Shown: positions 38,362-48,639 of the stretch, piece by piece | Layout: every line of letters starts with the position of its first letter | How positions within the stretch are numbered: position 1 is the first letter of the stretch | The notes under the pieces: generated by a model | The model's input: only the letters and a program-made list of their open reading frames with translations | The model's database searches: none | Told to the model about the DNA's origin: nothing | Made by a program: the position numbers and the translations under genes | Assembly (NCBI RefSeq): GCF_013179285.1 | Contig: NZ_WVNW01000001.1 | Location: 62,001 to 126,000 of the forward strand | Reading direction: 5' to 3' | Length of the DNA stretch: 64,000 bases | Source: Roseobacter sp. HKCCD6576-2 | Lineage (GTDB): Bacteria > Pseudomonadota > Alphaproteobacteria > Rhodobacterales > Rhodobacteraceae

Positions 38362-39278
38362 GCCCGCGGATCATCGGAGATGATCTGGAAGCCAAGCTGG
38401 ATTGGCGTGCCTTGGGGGAGGCTTTCGCCGCTGGCCACCTCCTGCCCCGGGCCGAGATCACCGACAGTTTCTTGTATCGCGGTGATGACACCTTGCTGTC
38501 GCGCGCGGCTTGGATTGATGGGCTGGGTGTTCTGGTCAAATCCGCGACCATCTTTCCGGGCAACACGGCGCAGGGCAAACCGGCGATTGGTGGTGCGGTG
38601 TCGCTCTTCAACGATGGCGATGGTACGCTGGACGCGATCCTTGATTTCCACCTGGTCACCAAATGGAAGACCGCAGGAGATAGCGCCTTTGCCGCCAGCC
38701 GTTTGGCGCGCCCCGAAAGCCGCAACATCCTAATCGTTGGGGCCGGCACAGTGGGGCGCAACCTCCACGCCGCTTACAACGCCTATTTCCCGGATGCAGA
38801 GTTCACCGTCTGGAACCGCAGCCCGACCGGCGCTGCCCGCTTTGCCGAAGACTGCCCCGGCACACGCGTGGCACCCGACCTTGCCGAGGCCGTGGGTCAG
38901 GCTGACATAATTACCTCTGCCACGATGACAACCGAACCGCTGATCCAAGGCGATTGGCTCCGTCCCGGGCAACATCTTGACCTGATTGGGGCCTACCGCC
39001 CGGATATGCGTGAAGCCGATGACACGGCGCTGGTTCGCGCGCGGATTTTTGTGGATAGCCGCGAGACGACCATCGGGCATATCGGTGAGTTGAAAGACCC
39101 CATCGCGCGTGGCGTGATCTCTGAGGCCGATGTCGTCGCCGATTACTATGACCTGTCGGAGGGTCGGTTTGCGCGTCAGAGCGCTGATGAGATCACGCTG
39201 TTCAAGAACGGCGGCGGCGCGCATCTGGACCTAATGACCAGCGCTTACATCCTGTCCCAAGCCAGCGGGTCGCCATGA
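38358..39278 (+). CDS. Ornithine cyclodeaminase/mu-crystallin family protein
   Basis: NAD(P)-dependent enzyme of 306 residues. The family shows FLYRGDDTLLSRAAWIDGLGVLVKSATIFPGN, the substrate part, VGAGTVGRNLHAAYNAYFP, the Rossmann dinucleotide motif, and IITSATMTTEPLIQGDWLRPGQHLDLIGAYRPDM. Members include ornithine cyclodeaminase, alanine and ketimine dehydrogenases; the substrate cannot be read from the sequence. It is coupled by ATGA to the HAD gene before it and the hydrolase after it. Confidence 0.88.
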   Translation: MSPRIIGDDLEAKLDWRALGEAFAAGHLLPRAEITDSFLYRGDDTLLSRAAWIDGLGVLVKSATIFPGNTAQGKPAIGGAVSLFNDGDGTLDAILDFHLVTKWKTAGDSAFAASRLARPESRNILIVGAGTVGRNLHAAYNAYFPDAEFTVWNRSPTGAARFAEDCPGTRVAPDLAEAVGQADIITSATMTTEPLIQGDWLRPGQHLDLIGAYRPDMREADDTALVRARIFVDSRETTIGHIGELKDPIARGVISEADVVADYYDLSEGRFARQSADEITLFKNGGGAHLDLMTSAYILSQASGSP

Positions 39279-40186
39279 TCTGGCTGCTCCTGCTTCTTGC
39301 GATGGGCCTTCTGGGTGGCTGGCTTCTGGCGCAATCGACCCAAACATCGCTCGCAGACGCACGCGAAACCGCGACGGGCCAGTTTGTGCAACTCTCCGAT
39401 GGGCAGACGCATTTTGCCTGGCACGGGCCCGAAGATGGGCGCGTGATGGTCTGTATCCACGGGCTCTCTTCGCCATCTTATGTTTGGGACGCGATGATCC
39501 CGCATCTGACGGTGCAAGGCTTCCGCGTGCTGACCTATGATCTCTATGGGCGTGGCTTGTCCGACCGGGTTCCCGGCCCGCAAACCCGGGAATTCTTCAT
39601 GCGGCAGTTGCGCGATCTGCTGGCCTCGCAAGGCATTGATCGCCCCGTGACGCTTTGCGGCTATTCCATGGGTGGCCGGATCGCAGCGGCGCGGGCGGTC
39701 GAGGCGCCTGACCAGGTGAGCCAGTTGATCCTGATCGCCAGCGCGGGGTTTCAGGCTGAGCTTGGCAGTTTGGCCTCGATCACCATTCGCTATCCAGTTT
39801 TGGGGGATTGGCTTCACGCGGTGCTTGGGCCGATCCTGATGAACTGGGATATGGCCCGCGCCAAACCCGCCGGCGCCGCAGCCGATGCGGTTGCGCGGCG
39901 TGTGCAAGCTGACTTGCGAATTGATGGGAGCATGGCTGCCATTCTGTCCAGCATGCGCAACCTGCTCTCGGAAGAGGCCGCCGAAGATCACGCCTTGATC
40001 GCCAAATCGGGCCTTCCGGTTCTTGCGATTTGGGCGGCGGAGGATCAGGTGATCCCGATCACGTCCATGGGCCTTCTGGCGCGGAACAACCGCGCGGCGC
40101 AGCAGGTCCAGATCGAAGGCGCTGATCACCGCCTGCCCTATAGCCACCCTGAGGCTCTGGCAGAGGCCATCGAAAACAGTCTCTAA
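39275..40186 (+). CDS. Alpha/beta hydrolase with N-terminal membrane anchor
   Basis: Predicted serine hydrolase of 303 residues. A hydrophobic N-terminus (LLLLLAMGLLGGWLLAQS) could be a signal or anchor; the core has VMVCIHGLSSPSYVWDAMIPHL, the oxyanion loop YDLYGRGLSDR, and GYSMGGRIAAARAVEAP with the nucleophile serine. The aspartate and histidine are probably in WAAEDQVI and ADHRLPYSHPE. It ends the fghA-HAD-cyclodeaminase run; its TAA interlocks with the MFS stop at 40183-40186. Confidence 0.9.
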   Translation: MIWLLLLLAMGLLGGWLLAQSTQTSLADARETATGQFVQLSDGQTHFAWHGPEDGRVMVCIHGLSSPSYVWDAMIPHLTVQGFRVLTYDLYGRGLSDRVPGPQTREFFMRQLRDLLASQGIDRPVTLCGYSMGGRIAAARAVEAPDQVSQLILIASAGFQAELGSLASITIRYPVLGDWLHAVLGPILMNWDMARAKPAGAAADAVARRVQADLRIDGSMAAILSSMRNLLSEEAAEDHALIAKSGLPVLAIWAAEDQVIPITSMGLLARNNRAAQQVQIEGADHRLPYSHPEALAEAIENSL

Positions 40187-41436
40187 GCGGCCAAACCGAC
40201 AGCGCCCCGATCTTTCAACGGCACCTCTTTCACGGGCAGATGCACGATGGCTGACAACGCGCCGACCGCAACGCCAACCCACCAGACCGCGGTGTAATCG
40301 CCATAGATGTCATAGAGCCATCCACCCAACCAGACGCCGAGAAAGCTGCCCAATTGGTGGCTGAAGAACACGATGCCATAAAGCGTGCCCATATGGCGGA
40401 GACCATAGATATAGCCCACTAATCCCGAGGTGAGCGGCACCGTCGCCAGCCAAAGCGACCCCATGACCAGCGAAAACACGATGACGCTCAGCGGGGCAAT
40501 TGGCAGCAGAATGAAAATCCCAGCCGCCAAAGTGCGGCCAACATAAATCCAGGCCAGCAAGTACTTTTTCGGGAACCTCTGCCCCAACCAACCGGCCAGG
40601 ATGGTGCCCGCGATATTGGCAAACCCGATCAGCGCAATCGCCACCGCGCCCAATGCTGAGGTGCTGGTGATCCCGACGGAATAAAGCATCGAGCCGGGCG
40701 CGATCGGGCCGCACATCTCGGTCACGAAGGCCGGGAAATGCGCGGTGACGAAGCCCAGCTGATAGCCGCAGGAGAAGAAACCCACGAAGATCAATGTGAA
40801 GGACGGGTCGCGAAACGCCTTGCCAAGAACCTGGCCAAGATTGTCTTCCAAAACGACCTTCTCTGCGAGTTTTGGGGCGCGCAGCATCGGCAGCGCAAAG
40901 AGTGCCGCCAAGATCATCCCGGCGAAGACCAGGAAGACAGATTGCCAGGGAATGAAGGCCATCAACCCCTCGGCGAGCGGTGGGCCAATGATCTGTCCGG
41001 CGGACCCGGCCGCGGTGACAATCCCGAGCGCCATGGACCGGTTTTCATCGGATGCGGCCCGCCCAACAAGCGCCAAGATAACCCCGAACCCGGTGCCCGC
41101 GATGCCGAACCCAACAAGGATTTCAAGCAGTTGATGCTGCCCCGGCGTAATCGCATAGGCCGAGAACACCAAACCCGCAGCGTAGAGGATCGCGCCCAAC
41201 ACAATCGCTTTCCGGTCGCCAAACCGTTCCGCGATCGCGCCAAAGATCGGTTGTCCGACGCCCCAGGCGAGGTTCTGGATTGCGATGGCGAGGGAAAACT
41301 CGGCGCGGAGCCAGCCGAACTCGTCTGCAATCGGAATCTGGAAGACGCCGAAACTCGCCCGGATCGCGAAGCAGATCATGATAATGATACAGCTGCCGAT
41401 CAGAATAGGGGTGAACAGGGGGGCACGGCTGTCCAT
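40183..41436 (-). CDS. Major facilitator superfamily transporter
   Basis: Twelve-helix carrier of 417 residues. It begins FTPILIGSCIIIMICFAIRASFGVFQIPI and has the MFS A-like loop GAIAERFGDRKAIVLGAIL between helices 2 and 3 and LGQRFPKKYLLAWIYV between 8 and 9. The pattern, in particular FGIAGTGFGVILALVGRA, resembles OFA/monocarboxylate-type carriers. Substrate unknown. It is convergent with the hydrolase gene and divergent from zapE. Confidence 0.9.
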   Translation of the reverse strand: MDSRAPLFTPILIGSCIIIMICFAIRASFGVFQIPIADEFGWLRAEFSLAIAIQNLAWGVGQPIFGAIAERFGDRKAIVLGAILYAAGLVFSAYAITPGQHQLLEILVGFGIAGTGFGVILALVGRAASDENRSMALGIVTAAGSAGQIIGPPLAEGLMAFIPWQSVFLVFAGMILAALFALPMLRAPKLAEKVVLEDNLGQVLGKAFRDPSFTLIFVGFFSCGYQLGFVTAHFPAFVTEMCGPIAPGSMLYSVGITSTSALGAVAIALIGFANIAGTILAGWLGQRFPKKYLLAWIYVGRTLAAGIFILLPIAPLSVIVFSLVMGSLWLATVPLTSGLVGYIYGLRHMGTLYGIVFFSHQLGSFLGVWLGGWLYDIYGDYTAVWWVGVAVGALSAIVHLPVKEVPLKDRGAVGLAA

Positions 41437-41592
41437 GAGTAAGCGCTCCGAGTGATTTCAGCGCAGAGTTACGGATTGGCGAAATTAGGTCAAATCAGTT
41501 GTCCTTATGCGATCCGTCAGAATTTTTGACGTGTCCCGCATCACCTTGTTTTTGCTGGCACTCCTGCCCCGGTTCAGGCTAGGACTTGGCGC

Positions 41593-42678
41593 ATGGGGCA
41601 GCATTTGACGGCCATTTATGACACCCGCGTTGGCGAGGGCTTGCTGCGCCCGGACCCCGAACAACGCGCTGTGCTTAGCCGGATGGAGGCGCTGCGCGAG
41701 CGGCTGGAGGCGCCGCGAAAAGCCAGCTTGTTTTCGCGGTTCCGCAAACCGGCGGAGAATGGGCCGATGGGTCTCTATCTCTGGGGCGGTGTCGGGCGGG
41801 GGAAGTCCATGTTGATGGACCTCTTTTACGCCCATGTCGCGATTTCGGAGAAACGCCGGGTGCACTTTCACGCCTTCATGCAAGAGATCCAAGCGGCACT
41901 TCACGAGGCGCGGAAAACTGGCGTGGATGACGCCATCAAGCCAGTGGCCGAAGCGATTTCGCGGGATCTGCGATTGCTCTGTTTTGATGAGATGCAGATC
42001 ACCGATATCGCCGATGCAATGATCGTTGGGCGCCTTTTCGAGAAGCTGTTTGAGGCAGGTGTGATTGTCGTGACGACCTCGAACCGGCATCCCACCGATC
42101 TCTATAAGGACGGGCTTAACCGTCAGCTATTCCTCCCATTTATCGCGCTCTTGGAAGAAAGGCTCGAGGTCGACCAACTCGATGCGATGACCGACTATCG
42201 GCAGGATCGACTGGCTGGTGAGCAAACCTATTTCGCACCCGTGAATGCAGAGGCGCGGCGGGCCATCGATATGATCTGGCGCGATCTCACCCAAGGAAAA
42301 CACGAGGAACTGCTCCTCGAAGTGAAGGGCCGGGAGGTGCATCTGCCGCAGTATTGGGCCGGCATGGCGCGGGCCGGGTTTTGGGATCTCTGTGGCAAAC
42401 CGCTGGGTCCGGCGGACTATTTGGCCTTGGTGGGGGCAGTTAAGCTCTTGGTTCTGGAGGATGTTCCTTGCCTCGATAGCTCGAAATTCAACGAGGCCAA
42501 ACGGTTCGTCACCTTGATCGACGCGCTCTATGAGGGGCATGTGCAGCTGATCATCTCGGCGGAGGCGGAACCCGAGAAACTCTATTTGGAGGGAGCGGGC
42601 AGCTTTGAGTTTGAGCGGACCGCCAGCCGTCTGCGCGAGATGCAAGGCGCGGATTGGGGCGAGGCGCGGGCAGAATAG
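41593..42678 (+). CDS. zapE: AFG1-like ATPase / cell division protein ZapE
   Basis: P-loop ATPase of 361 residues. In E. coli ZapE associates with the Z-ring under stress; AFG1 relatives act in mitochondrial quality control. Walker A is GLYLWGGVGRGKSMLMDLFY (near residue 58-77), Walker B DLRLLCFDEMQITDIADAM; RRVHFHAFMQEIQ and VVTTSNRHPTDLYKDGLNRQLFLPFIALL follow. Its TAG stop lies inside the left arm of a 15-bp inverted repeat. Confidence 0.95.
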   Translation: MGQHLTAIYDTRVGEGLLRPDPEQRAVLSRMEALRERLEAPRKASLFSRFRKPAENGPMGLYLWGGVGRGKSMLMDLFYAHVAISEKRRVHFHAFMQEIQAALHEARKTGVDDAIKPVAEAISRDLRLLCFDEMQITDIADAMIVGRLFEKLFEAGVIVVTTSNRHPTDLYKDGLNRQLFLPFIALLEERLEVDQLDAMTDYRQDRLAGEQTYFAPVNAEARRAIDMIWRDLTQGKHEELLLEVKGREVHLPQYWAGMARAGFWDLCGKPLGPADYLALVGAVKLLVLEDVPCLDSSKFNEAKRFVTLIDALYEGHVQLIISAEAEPEKLYLEGAGSFEFERTASRLREMQGADWGEARAE

Positions 42679-42718
42679 GTTACAAAAATCCCGGAGTCCT
42701 CGAATTTTTGTAACCTAT
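42675..42718. repeat. 15-bp perfect inverted repeat with 14-nt loop at the zapE 3' end
   Basis: The arms ATAGGTTACAAAAAT (42675-42689) and ATTTTTGTAACCTAT (42704-42718) are perfectly complementary. It lies over the zapE stop codon, between convergent zapE and folC. It could be a bidirectional terminator, although the stem is A/T-rich and no T-run follows it, or an intergenic palindrome. No second copy is seen in the window. Confidence 0.85.
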
Positions 42719-42816
42719 CCGACGTCTTGTTCCCCCCGTTCCGTACCGATAGGCGGCGCTTGGCTTCCGCCGATTGCCATTCGCGCTGCGGCGGAGATCA
42801 CCAGGCGACGTATCGC

Positions 42817-44091
42817 CTATCCGTTCTCCTGCAGAACGACCCCGGCCAGATAGAGCGAGCCGCAGATCAAGACCCGGGCATGCGGCTCTTGCGCGAGAAT
42901 GGTCTTGAGCGCTTGATCGACACTTTCGGCAGCATCGGCTTCGAGGCCGACAGAGGACGCAGCGGCAACAGTTTCGGCCGCGGAAAGCGTGGCTGTTTGG
43001 CCGGCTATGGTGACGCCTTGAAGGCTCTCCGCATGCTCCGCGAGGAGGGACATGAACCCTGCCACATCTTTCGTGTTCATCATCCCGCAGATCAGATGGG
43101 TCGGTCGCTTCGGAAGTTGCGTAAGCGTTGCGGCGATGGCGCGGGCGGCATGCGGGTTATGCCCGCCATCGAGCCAAATCTCTGCCTCGGGCGCCATATC
43201 GATCAGCGGGCCATGGCGAAGGCGCTGCATCCGCGCGGGCCAGTCGGCCTTGCCAACAGCGGCTTCGGCGGCGGTCTCCCCAAGACCCAGATGGCGCAGG
43301 ACGGTAAGAGCGGCGCCAGCGTTTTGTATCTGATGCGCGCCGGCCAGATTCGGGAGCGGCAGATCAAGCAGACCGGTTTCATCTTGGTAGACCAATCGCC
43401 CGCGTTCTTCCCAGACATGCCAATGTTGACCATAGGCCAAAAGTGGCGCGCCGAGCTTCGCGGCCTGGGCTTCGATCACCTCAAGCGCTTCGTCCTTCTG
43501 TGGCCCGACGACGCAAGGCACACCGCGCTTGATGATCCCGGCCTTCTCGGCAGCGATCTTGCCAAGCGTGTCACCAAGGAATTGCTGATGGTCCAGGTCG
43601 ACGGGTGTGATCACGGTTATTGCGGGTGTTTCGATCACATTCGTGGCGTCCAGACGCCCGCCCAGCCCAACCTCAAGCAGGGTGTAGTTGGCCGAGTTTT
43701 CCGCAAAGGCGAGAAGCGCGGCCGCGGTAGTGATCTCGAAATAGGTGATCGGATCGGGACCGTTTGCCTCCAGGCATGTGTCTAAAATGCGGGATAGGGT
43801 CTGTTCATCAATCAGATCGCCAGCCACGCGGATACGTTCGTGGAAGCGGACCAGATGCGGCGACGTATAGGCATGAGTGGTCAGGCCAGCGCCTTCCAGC
43901 CCGGCGCGGATCATCGCTTGGGTCGAGCCTTTGCCATTGGTGCCCGCGATGTGGATCACCGGCGGCAGGCGCCGCTCAGGGTGATTGAGTGCGGCCAGAA
44001 CGCGCCACATCCGATCGAGCGTCAGATCGATGATCTTCGGGTGAAGGGACATCATCCGTTCAAGGAGGATGTCGGACTGTGCCTCGGTCAC
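42817..44091 (-). CDS. folC: Bifunctional folylpolyglutamate synthase/dihydrofolate synthase
   Basis: Adds glutamate to dihydropteroate or folates, using ATP. The 424 residues start [32 protein letters not shown]; the P-loop is [51 protein letters not shown] and [28 protein letters not shown] are family hallmarks. It overlaps accD by 4 bp (accD stop TGA within ATGA), the conserved accD-folC pair, and converges on zapE. Confidence 0.96.
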   Translation of the reverse strand: MTEAQSDILLERMMSLHPKIIDLTLDRMWRVLAALNHPERRLPPVIHIAGTNGKGSTQAMIRAGLEGAGLTTHAYTSPHLVRFHERIRVAGDLIDEQTLSRILDTCLEANGPDPITYFEITTAAALLAFAENSANYTLLEVGLGGRLDATNVIETPAITVITPVDLDHQQFLGDTLGKIAAEKAGIIKRGVPCVVGPQKDEALEVIEAQAAKLGAPLLAYGQHWHVWEERGRLVYQDETGLLDLPLPNLAGAHQIQNAGAALTVLRHLGLGETAAEAAVGKADWPARMQRLRHGPLIDMAPEAEIWLDGGHNPHAARAIAATLTQLPKRPTHLICGMMNTKDVAGFMSLLAEHAESLQGVTIAGQTATLSAAETVAAASSVGLEADAAESVDQALKTILAQEPHARVLICGSLYLAGVVLQENG

Positions 44092-45044
44092 GGCGCCTTC
44101 GGAGCCTCTGCTTCCGGCGCTTCTTCTGCCGTGGCGACCTCAGCGGTCTCCGCGCTTTCGGATTCCGGGGCGGGGAGGTCGCCGCGCACGGCCGGGGGCT
44201 GGCCCGTCAACATGCGGATGATGGTGATCAGCTCTTCGCGCATCTCTTTGCGATGGGTCACGCGGTCGAGCATGCCGTGATCAAGCAGATACTCGGAGCG
44301 TTGGAAGCCTTCGGGCAGGGTTTCCCGGATGGTTTGCTCAATCACCCGAGGGCCAGCAAAGCAGATCAGCGCGTTGGGCTCGGCAATCTGAATGTCGCCC
44401 AGCATGGCATAAGACGCGGTGACCCCGCCGGTCGTCGGATGGGTCAGCACGACAATATATGGCAATCCGGCCTCGCGCAGCATCTCGACCGCGACCGTGG
44501 TGCGGGGCATCTGCATCAGGCTCAGGATACCCTCCTGCATGCGCGCGCCCCCTGCGGCGGAGAACAGCACCAGCGGCAGTTTGCGTTTCACCGCGCGCTC
44601 TGCGGCGGCGACAATTGCGTTGCCGACATACATGCCCATGGAGCCGCCCATGAAGGAAAAATCCTGCGCGGCGGCGACAATTGGAGTGCGCCCGATCTCG
44701 CCTTCGGCGACCAGCATCGCCTCGGCCTCGCCCGTATTCTTCTGGGCGGTTTTCATCCGATCCGGATAACGTTTTTGATCGCGAAACTGCAGCGGATCGT
44801 TGAGCGGCTGCGGGACTTTGACTTCGGTGAAAATGCCGTTGTCAAAAAGGGCGGTGAACCGATCGCGCGGTGTGATCGCCATATGGTGATCGCAATTGGT
44901 GCAGACGTTCAGGTTCTCGGCCAGCTCCCGATGGAACAGCATGGTTCCGCATTCGTCGCATTTGGTCCACAGGTTCTCGGGCATCTCGCGACGCGAGAAG
45001 ATCGAGTTGATCCGGGGACGGACGTAATTGGTGATCCAGTTCAT
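44088..45044 (-). CDS. accD: Acetyl-CoA carboxylase carboxyltransferase subunit beta
   Basis: Transfers the carboxyl group from biotin to acetyl-CoA, the first committed step of fatty acid synthesis. The 318 residues have the zinc ribbon [23 protein letters not shown] (about 29-51) and the crotonase-type core ([23 protein letters not shown]-like, [18 protein letters not shown]). The C-terminal tail from about 290 is alanine/glutamate-rich and probably disordered. AccA would be encoded elsewhere. Confidence 0.97.
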   Translation of the reverse strand: MNWITNYVRPRINSIFSRREMPENLWTKCDECGTMLFHRELAENLNVCTNCDHHMAITPRDRFTALFDNGIFTEVKVPQPLNDPLQFRDQKRYPDRMKTAQKNTGEAEAMLVAEGEIGRTPIVAAAQDFSFMGGSMGMYVGNAIVAAAERAVKRKLPLVLFSAAGGARMQEGILSLMQMPRTTVAVEMLREAGLPYIVVLTHPTTGGVTASYAMLGDIQIAEPNALICFAGPRVIEQTIRETLPEGFQRSEYLLDHGMLDRVTHRKEMREELITIIRMLTGQPPAVRGDLPAPESESAETAEVATAEEAPEAEAPKAP

Positions 45045-45111
45045 GGGCGGTCCGGTACTCTATTCTGTCTTGGCCCAGATAGGCTGGACCGGCGGGAAAT
45101 GCAATCGGCGC

Positions 45112-45993
45112 TCACCGGCTCAGCGCAAGACGAATGACCAGCCAGACAAGCGCCGTAATGCCCATATCGCGCAGAATGAGCGGCCGCAAAACCTCCGCTG
45201 CATCAGGGCCAAAATCGGTGGTGTAGAGTGCGAGGCCCGAGAGCGGACCGTCGAGCGAGACCAGGAGGAGTGCAAAGGTGTTGTTGGCGAAATGAAAGCC
45301 CCAAGCCGCGCCAATGCTGCCGGTTTTTGCGGTGAGATCGGCGGCGAAAAGGGCGAAAAGCCCTGTTGCAGCCACGATGAGCCAGGCGTTTTCCCCCATC
45401 GTAACAGGATCATAATGGGCGATGGCAAAAAGCGCCGAGGGAAGGACCATCCAGATAACTGGAGAGGCAAATCGGGCGGCAAGCTGCTGTTGCAGATAGC
45501 CGCGGAAGAGCACCTCTTCGGCACCGGTCTGGACCAAAACGCCGACCAGCGCCAACGGCAGGTAAGACAGCCAGAGGGTCGGCACGAGGTTCGGTTGTAC
45601 CGCGACATTTGTCGGGATCAGCGCTGAGAGGCCAAAGATCGCGGCGGAGATCAGTCCAGCGATGAGAAATTGGCGCAGCGTCTTCTGGCGCGGGCCAAAC
45701 AGGCTGATCACCGGCCGCTTGTGAAGCCAGCGCGCCGCAGCAAACGGGCCAAGCGCCATCCCCAAGAATGTGGCCAGCAAAAGCAGCGTGCCGGTTGGGC
45801 CGGTCGCCTGGCCCATGCGGACCAACCAAGCTTGCGCGCCATCAAGCCCGCTGGTCAGTGTCAGGAGGGCCAGGATCACCAAAAAGCAGGCGACATAGAC
45901 CAAAGCCACAACCAAAAGGCCGAGGATCAGCCGCCAAAGCTGCGGAAAGGCGCGCGCGGGCGCCACGAAGGACTCGTGTGCCGAATACTGCAT
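45112..45993 (-). CDS. CPBP family intramembrane metalloprotease
   Basis: Membrane protease-like protein of 293 residues, related to CAAX prenyl protease 2 (Rce1). It has about eight hydrophobic helices. Active-site-like motifs are [16 protein letters not shown] (EExxxR), FAIAHYDPV (FxxxH) and the C-terminal HFANNTFAL (HxxxN). Start ATG 45993 is preferred over the TTG just before it. Physiological substrate unknown; bacterial members act in bacteriocin maturation or in self-immunity, or have unknown tasks. It is divergent from ilvD. Confidence 0.88.
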   Translation of the reverse strand: MQYSAHESFVAPARAFPQLWRLILGLLVVALVYVACFLVILALLTLTSGLDGAQAWLVRMGQATGPTGTLLLLATFLGMALGPFAAARWLHKRPVISLFGPRQKTLRQFLIAGLISAAIFGLSALIPTNVAVQPNLVPTLWLSYLPLALVGVLVQTGAEEVLFRGYLQQQLAARFASPVIWMVLPSALFAIAHYDPVTMGENAWLIVAATGLFALFAADLTAKTGSIGAAWGFHFANNTFALLLVSLDGPLSGLALYTTDFGPDAAEVLRPLILRDMGITALVWLVIRLALSR

Positions 45994-46130
45994 CAAAAAG
46001 AATCTGCCTGCTTTTATATTTTATTGCACCATACCCCGATGGAGGGGGAGGCGGCAATCACGCTTGTGCGCCTTTCTGCGCCCGTCTATTCCAGTGGGCA
46101 AGCCACGCATCGAGTAAGGGAGCCCGAGTT

Positions 46131-47864
46131 ATGCTGAAAGGCAAGATGGATAAATCGAAACTGCCAAGCCGTTATGTGACCGAGGGGCCCGCGCGCGCAC
46201 CACATCGGTCGTATTTTTACGCGATGGGGTTAAGCGATGAGGAAATTCATCAGCCTTTTGTAGGGGTTGCGACCTGCTGGAACGAAGCCGCGCCGTGCAA
46301 CATCTCGCTGAACCGACAGGCGCAGGCGGTGAAGCTGGGCGTGAAACATGGCGACGGGACCCCGCGCGAGTTCACCACGATCACGGTGACGGATGGGATC
46401 GCCATGGGCCATGAGGGCATGCGCTCGTCGCTGGCTAGCCGCGATGCGATTGCAGATACGGTGGAGTTGACCATGCGCGGGCATTGCTATGACGCGATTG
46501 TGGGGCTGGCCGGGTGCGACAAATCTCTGCCGGGGATGATGATGGCGATGGTGCGGCTGAACGTGCCGTCGGTCTTCATCTATGGCGGCTCGATCCTGCC
46601 GGGTCGGCTCGATGGTAAGGATGTGACGGTTCAGGACGTGTTTGAGGCCGTGGGTCAGCATCAGGCGGGCAATTTGAGCGACGAAGCTTTGCGAACCTTG
46701 GAACGGGTGGCTTGCCCCTCCGCCGGGGCCTGTGGCGGGCAGTTTACTGCGAACACGATGGCCTGCGTGAGCGAAGCGATCGGTCTGGCGCTGCCAAATA
46801 GCTCCGGCGCGCCCGCCCCGTATGAAAGCCGGGACCAATATGGCGTGGCCTCCGGTCAGGCGGTGATGCAGCTTTTGGAGAAGAACATTCGCGCCCGCGA
46901 TGTGGTGACGTTGAAATCGCTGCAAAACGCCGCGCGTGTGGTGGCGTGCACGGGCGGCTCCACCAATGCCGGGCTGCATTTGCCCGCCATCGCCCATGAG
47001 GCGGGCATTGATTTCAATCTCGAAGATGTCTGCGACATTTTCCGTGACACACCTTATTTCGTCGATCTGAAACCGGGCGGTCAGTATGTCGCGAAAGACC
47101 TCTATGAGGTGGGCGGCGTGCCCGTAGTGATGAAGGAGCTGCGCAAGGCGGGGCTGATCCATGAGGATTGCATCACGGCCACAGGACGCAGCATGGGTGA
47201 AGAGCTGGACCTGATCGAGCGCGAGGCGGACGGAAAGGTGATCTATCCGATCGAAACGCCGCTGACCCCAACCGGCGGGGTTGTTGGTCTGAAGGGCAAT
47301 CTGGCGCCGGAAGGCGCGATTGTGAAGGTCGCCGGGATGGCCGAAGAGCAGCAGGTCTTCACTGGCCCAGCCCGCGTGTTTGAATGCGAAGAAGACGCGT
47401 TTGAGGCGGTGCAGAAGCGCGGCTATGAAGCCGGCGACGTGATCGTCATCCGCAACGAGGGTCCTGCAGGCGGCCCAGGTATGCGCGAGATGTTGGCCAC
47501 CACGGCGGCGCTTTCCGGCCAGGGTATGGGCAAGAAAGTAGCGCTGATCACCGATGGTCGGTTCTCGGGTGCAACACGCGGCTTCTGCGTTGGCCATGTG
47601 GGGCCGGAGGCGGCGCATGGCGGCCCGATTGGGATGCTTAAAGATGGCGATATGATCACCATTGATGCCATCAAGGGCGAGATCAGCGTGGCGCTCTCCG
47701 ATGACGAGTTGGAGGCGCGGAAAGCTGATTGGAAAGGCCCGCGCGAGACCATCTACGCCACCGGCGCGCTTTGGAAATATGCGCAACTGGTCGGCTCGGC
47801 GCAGTTTGGTGCCGTCACGCATCCCGGTGCCAAAGAGGAGAAGCATGTCTATATGGACATCTAA
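46131..47864 (+). CDS. ilvD: Dihydroxy-acid dehydratase
   Basis: Dehydrates 2,3-dihydroxy acids in isoleucine/valine synthesis with an iron-sulfur cluster. Starting at ATG 46131 (AAGGGA upstream) the protein is 577 residues. Cluster cysteines lie in [28 protein letters not shown] and [17 protein letters not shown]; the C-terminal [19 protein letters not shown] is diagnostic. The much longer open frame to 45768 is an unused extension. The next gene starts within its last codons. Confidence 0.97.
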   Translation: MLKGKMDKSKLPSRYVTEGPARAPHRSYFYAMGLSDEEIHQPFVGVATCWNEAAPCNISLNRQAQAVKLGVKHGDGTPREFTTITVTDGIAMGHEGMRSSLASRDAIADTVELTMRGHCYDAIVGLAGCDKSLPGMMMAMVRLNVPSVFIYGGSILPGRLDGKDVTVQDVFEAVGQHQAGNLSDEALRTLERVACPSAGACGGQFTANTMACVSEAIGLALPNSSGAPAPYESRDQYGVASGQAVMQLLEKNIRARDVVTLKSLQNAARVVACTGGSTNAGLHLPAIAHEAGIDFNLEDVCDIFRDTPYFVDLKPGGQYVAKDLYEVGGVPVVMKELRKAGLIHEDCITATGRSMGEELDLIEREADGKVIYPIETPLTPTGGVVGLKGNLAPEGAIVKVAGMAEEQQVFTGPARVFECEEDAFEAVQKRGYEAGDVIVIRNEGPAGGPGMREMLATTAALSGQGMGKKVALITDGRFSGATRGFCVGHVGPEAAHGGPIGMLKDGDMITIDAIKGEISVALSDDELEARKADWKGPRETIYATGALWKYAQLVGSAQFGAVTHPGAKEEKHVYMDI

Positions 47865-48591
47865 ACCGCTTCTTTTGGCGGGGGCGCTGGCGCTTTCGGC
47901 CTGCGGCGGAATAGGGCCCTTCACTGGGGACAATACAATGCCCGCGCCGAGCCAGGTTGCGGTGACCAGCGACCAGATCGTTGTTGCCGGGCCCGCAGGC
48001 TATTGCGTGGATCCGACCGCCACACGGGATCGGGGCGAGACGGCGTTTGTTCTGATGGGCAATTGCGCGGCGATCTCAAACTCGCGCCGTGCGGTGCAGC
48101 CTGAGGTTCCGGCTGTCTTGACCGCGTCGATTTCGGAAGCGTCCGGTGACGGCAGTCTGCGGGAGTCGATACCGGGCTTGGATGCGTTCTTTCGCTCCGA
48201 GGATGGGCGAAGCCTTCTCAGCCGCAGTCAGGATTCGGCTTCCGTCACTGTGTTGGACAGTTTCCACCAAGGCGACGTCTATTTCTTGCACGCCCGTGAC
48301 AGCAGCGAGGGGATCGTCGACGGCGTCGGGCCCGATTATTGGCGGGCCTATATGGATGTGGGGCCACGGATCGCAACGCTGAGCGTCTTGGGCTTGGAAG
48401 GCCAGGAGATGAGCGACGAGACCAGCCTGACGACTTTGCGGGCCTTTGTGACGTCGGTCACCGGCGCCAATAGCGGTGATGCCGTGGACCCGGTTGCGCC
48501 GCCAGTCGCGCCACCACCACCGGCCGCTCGGCCCGCGGCGCCCTCTGGCCCGCTCTGGAATGTTGGGTTGTTTCGGCGGATACTCGGCTAA
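47845..48591 (+). CDS. Hypothetical lipoprotein of Rhodobacterales type
   Basis: Protein of 248 residues; I do not recognise a functional family. ATG 47845 lies inside ilvD and is preceded there by AGAGGAG, which decides the start. The lipobox is LALSACGG (residues about 14-21), then a low-complexity linker, a central domain with [26 protein letters not shown] (two cysteines, likely disulphide) and a proline/alanine-rich tail ([20 protein letters not shown]). It probably lies in the outer membrane or periplasm. It overlaps ilvD by 20 bp. Confidence 0.8.
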   Translation: MSIWTSKPLLLAGALALSACGGIGPFTGDNTMPAPSQVAVTSDQIVVAGPAGYCVDPTATRDRGETAFVLMGNCAAISNSRRAVQPEVPAVLTASISEASGDGSLRESIPGLDAFFRSEDGRSLLSRSQDSASVTVLDSFHQGDVYFLHARDSSEGIVDGVGPDYWRAYMDVGPRIATLSVLGLEGQEMSDETSLTTLRAFVTSVTGANSGDAVDPVAPPVAPPPPAARPAAPSGPLWNVGLFRRILG

Positions 48592-48639
48592 CCTGCATCA
48601 TGTAAACGCACGAGGCAGGCTCTAAGGGGAGGGGCAAAC

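Noticed and set aside
46230-47933. 567-codon frame on the minus strand over ilvD
   Set aside because: It is opposite a complete dihydroxy-acid dehydratase with all cluster motifs; no independent start signal or family match.
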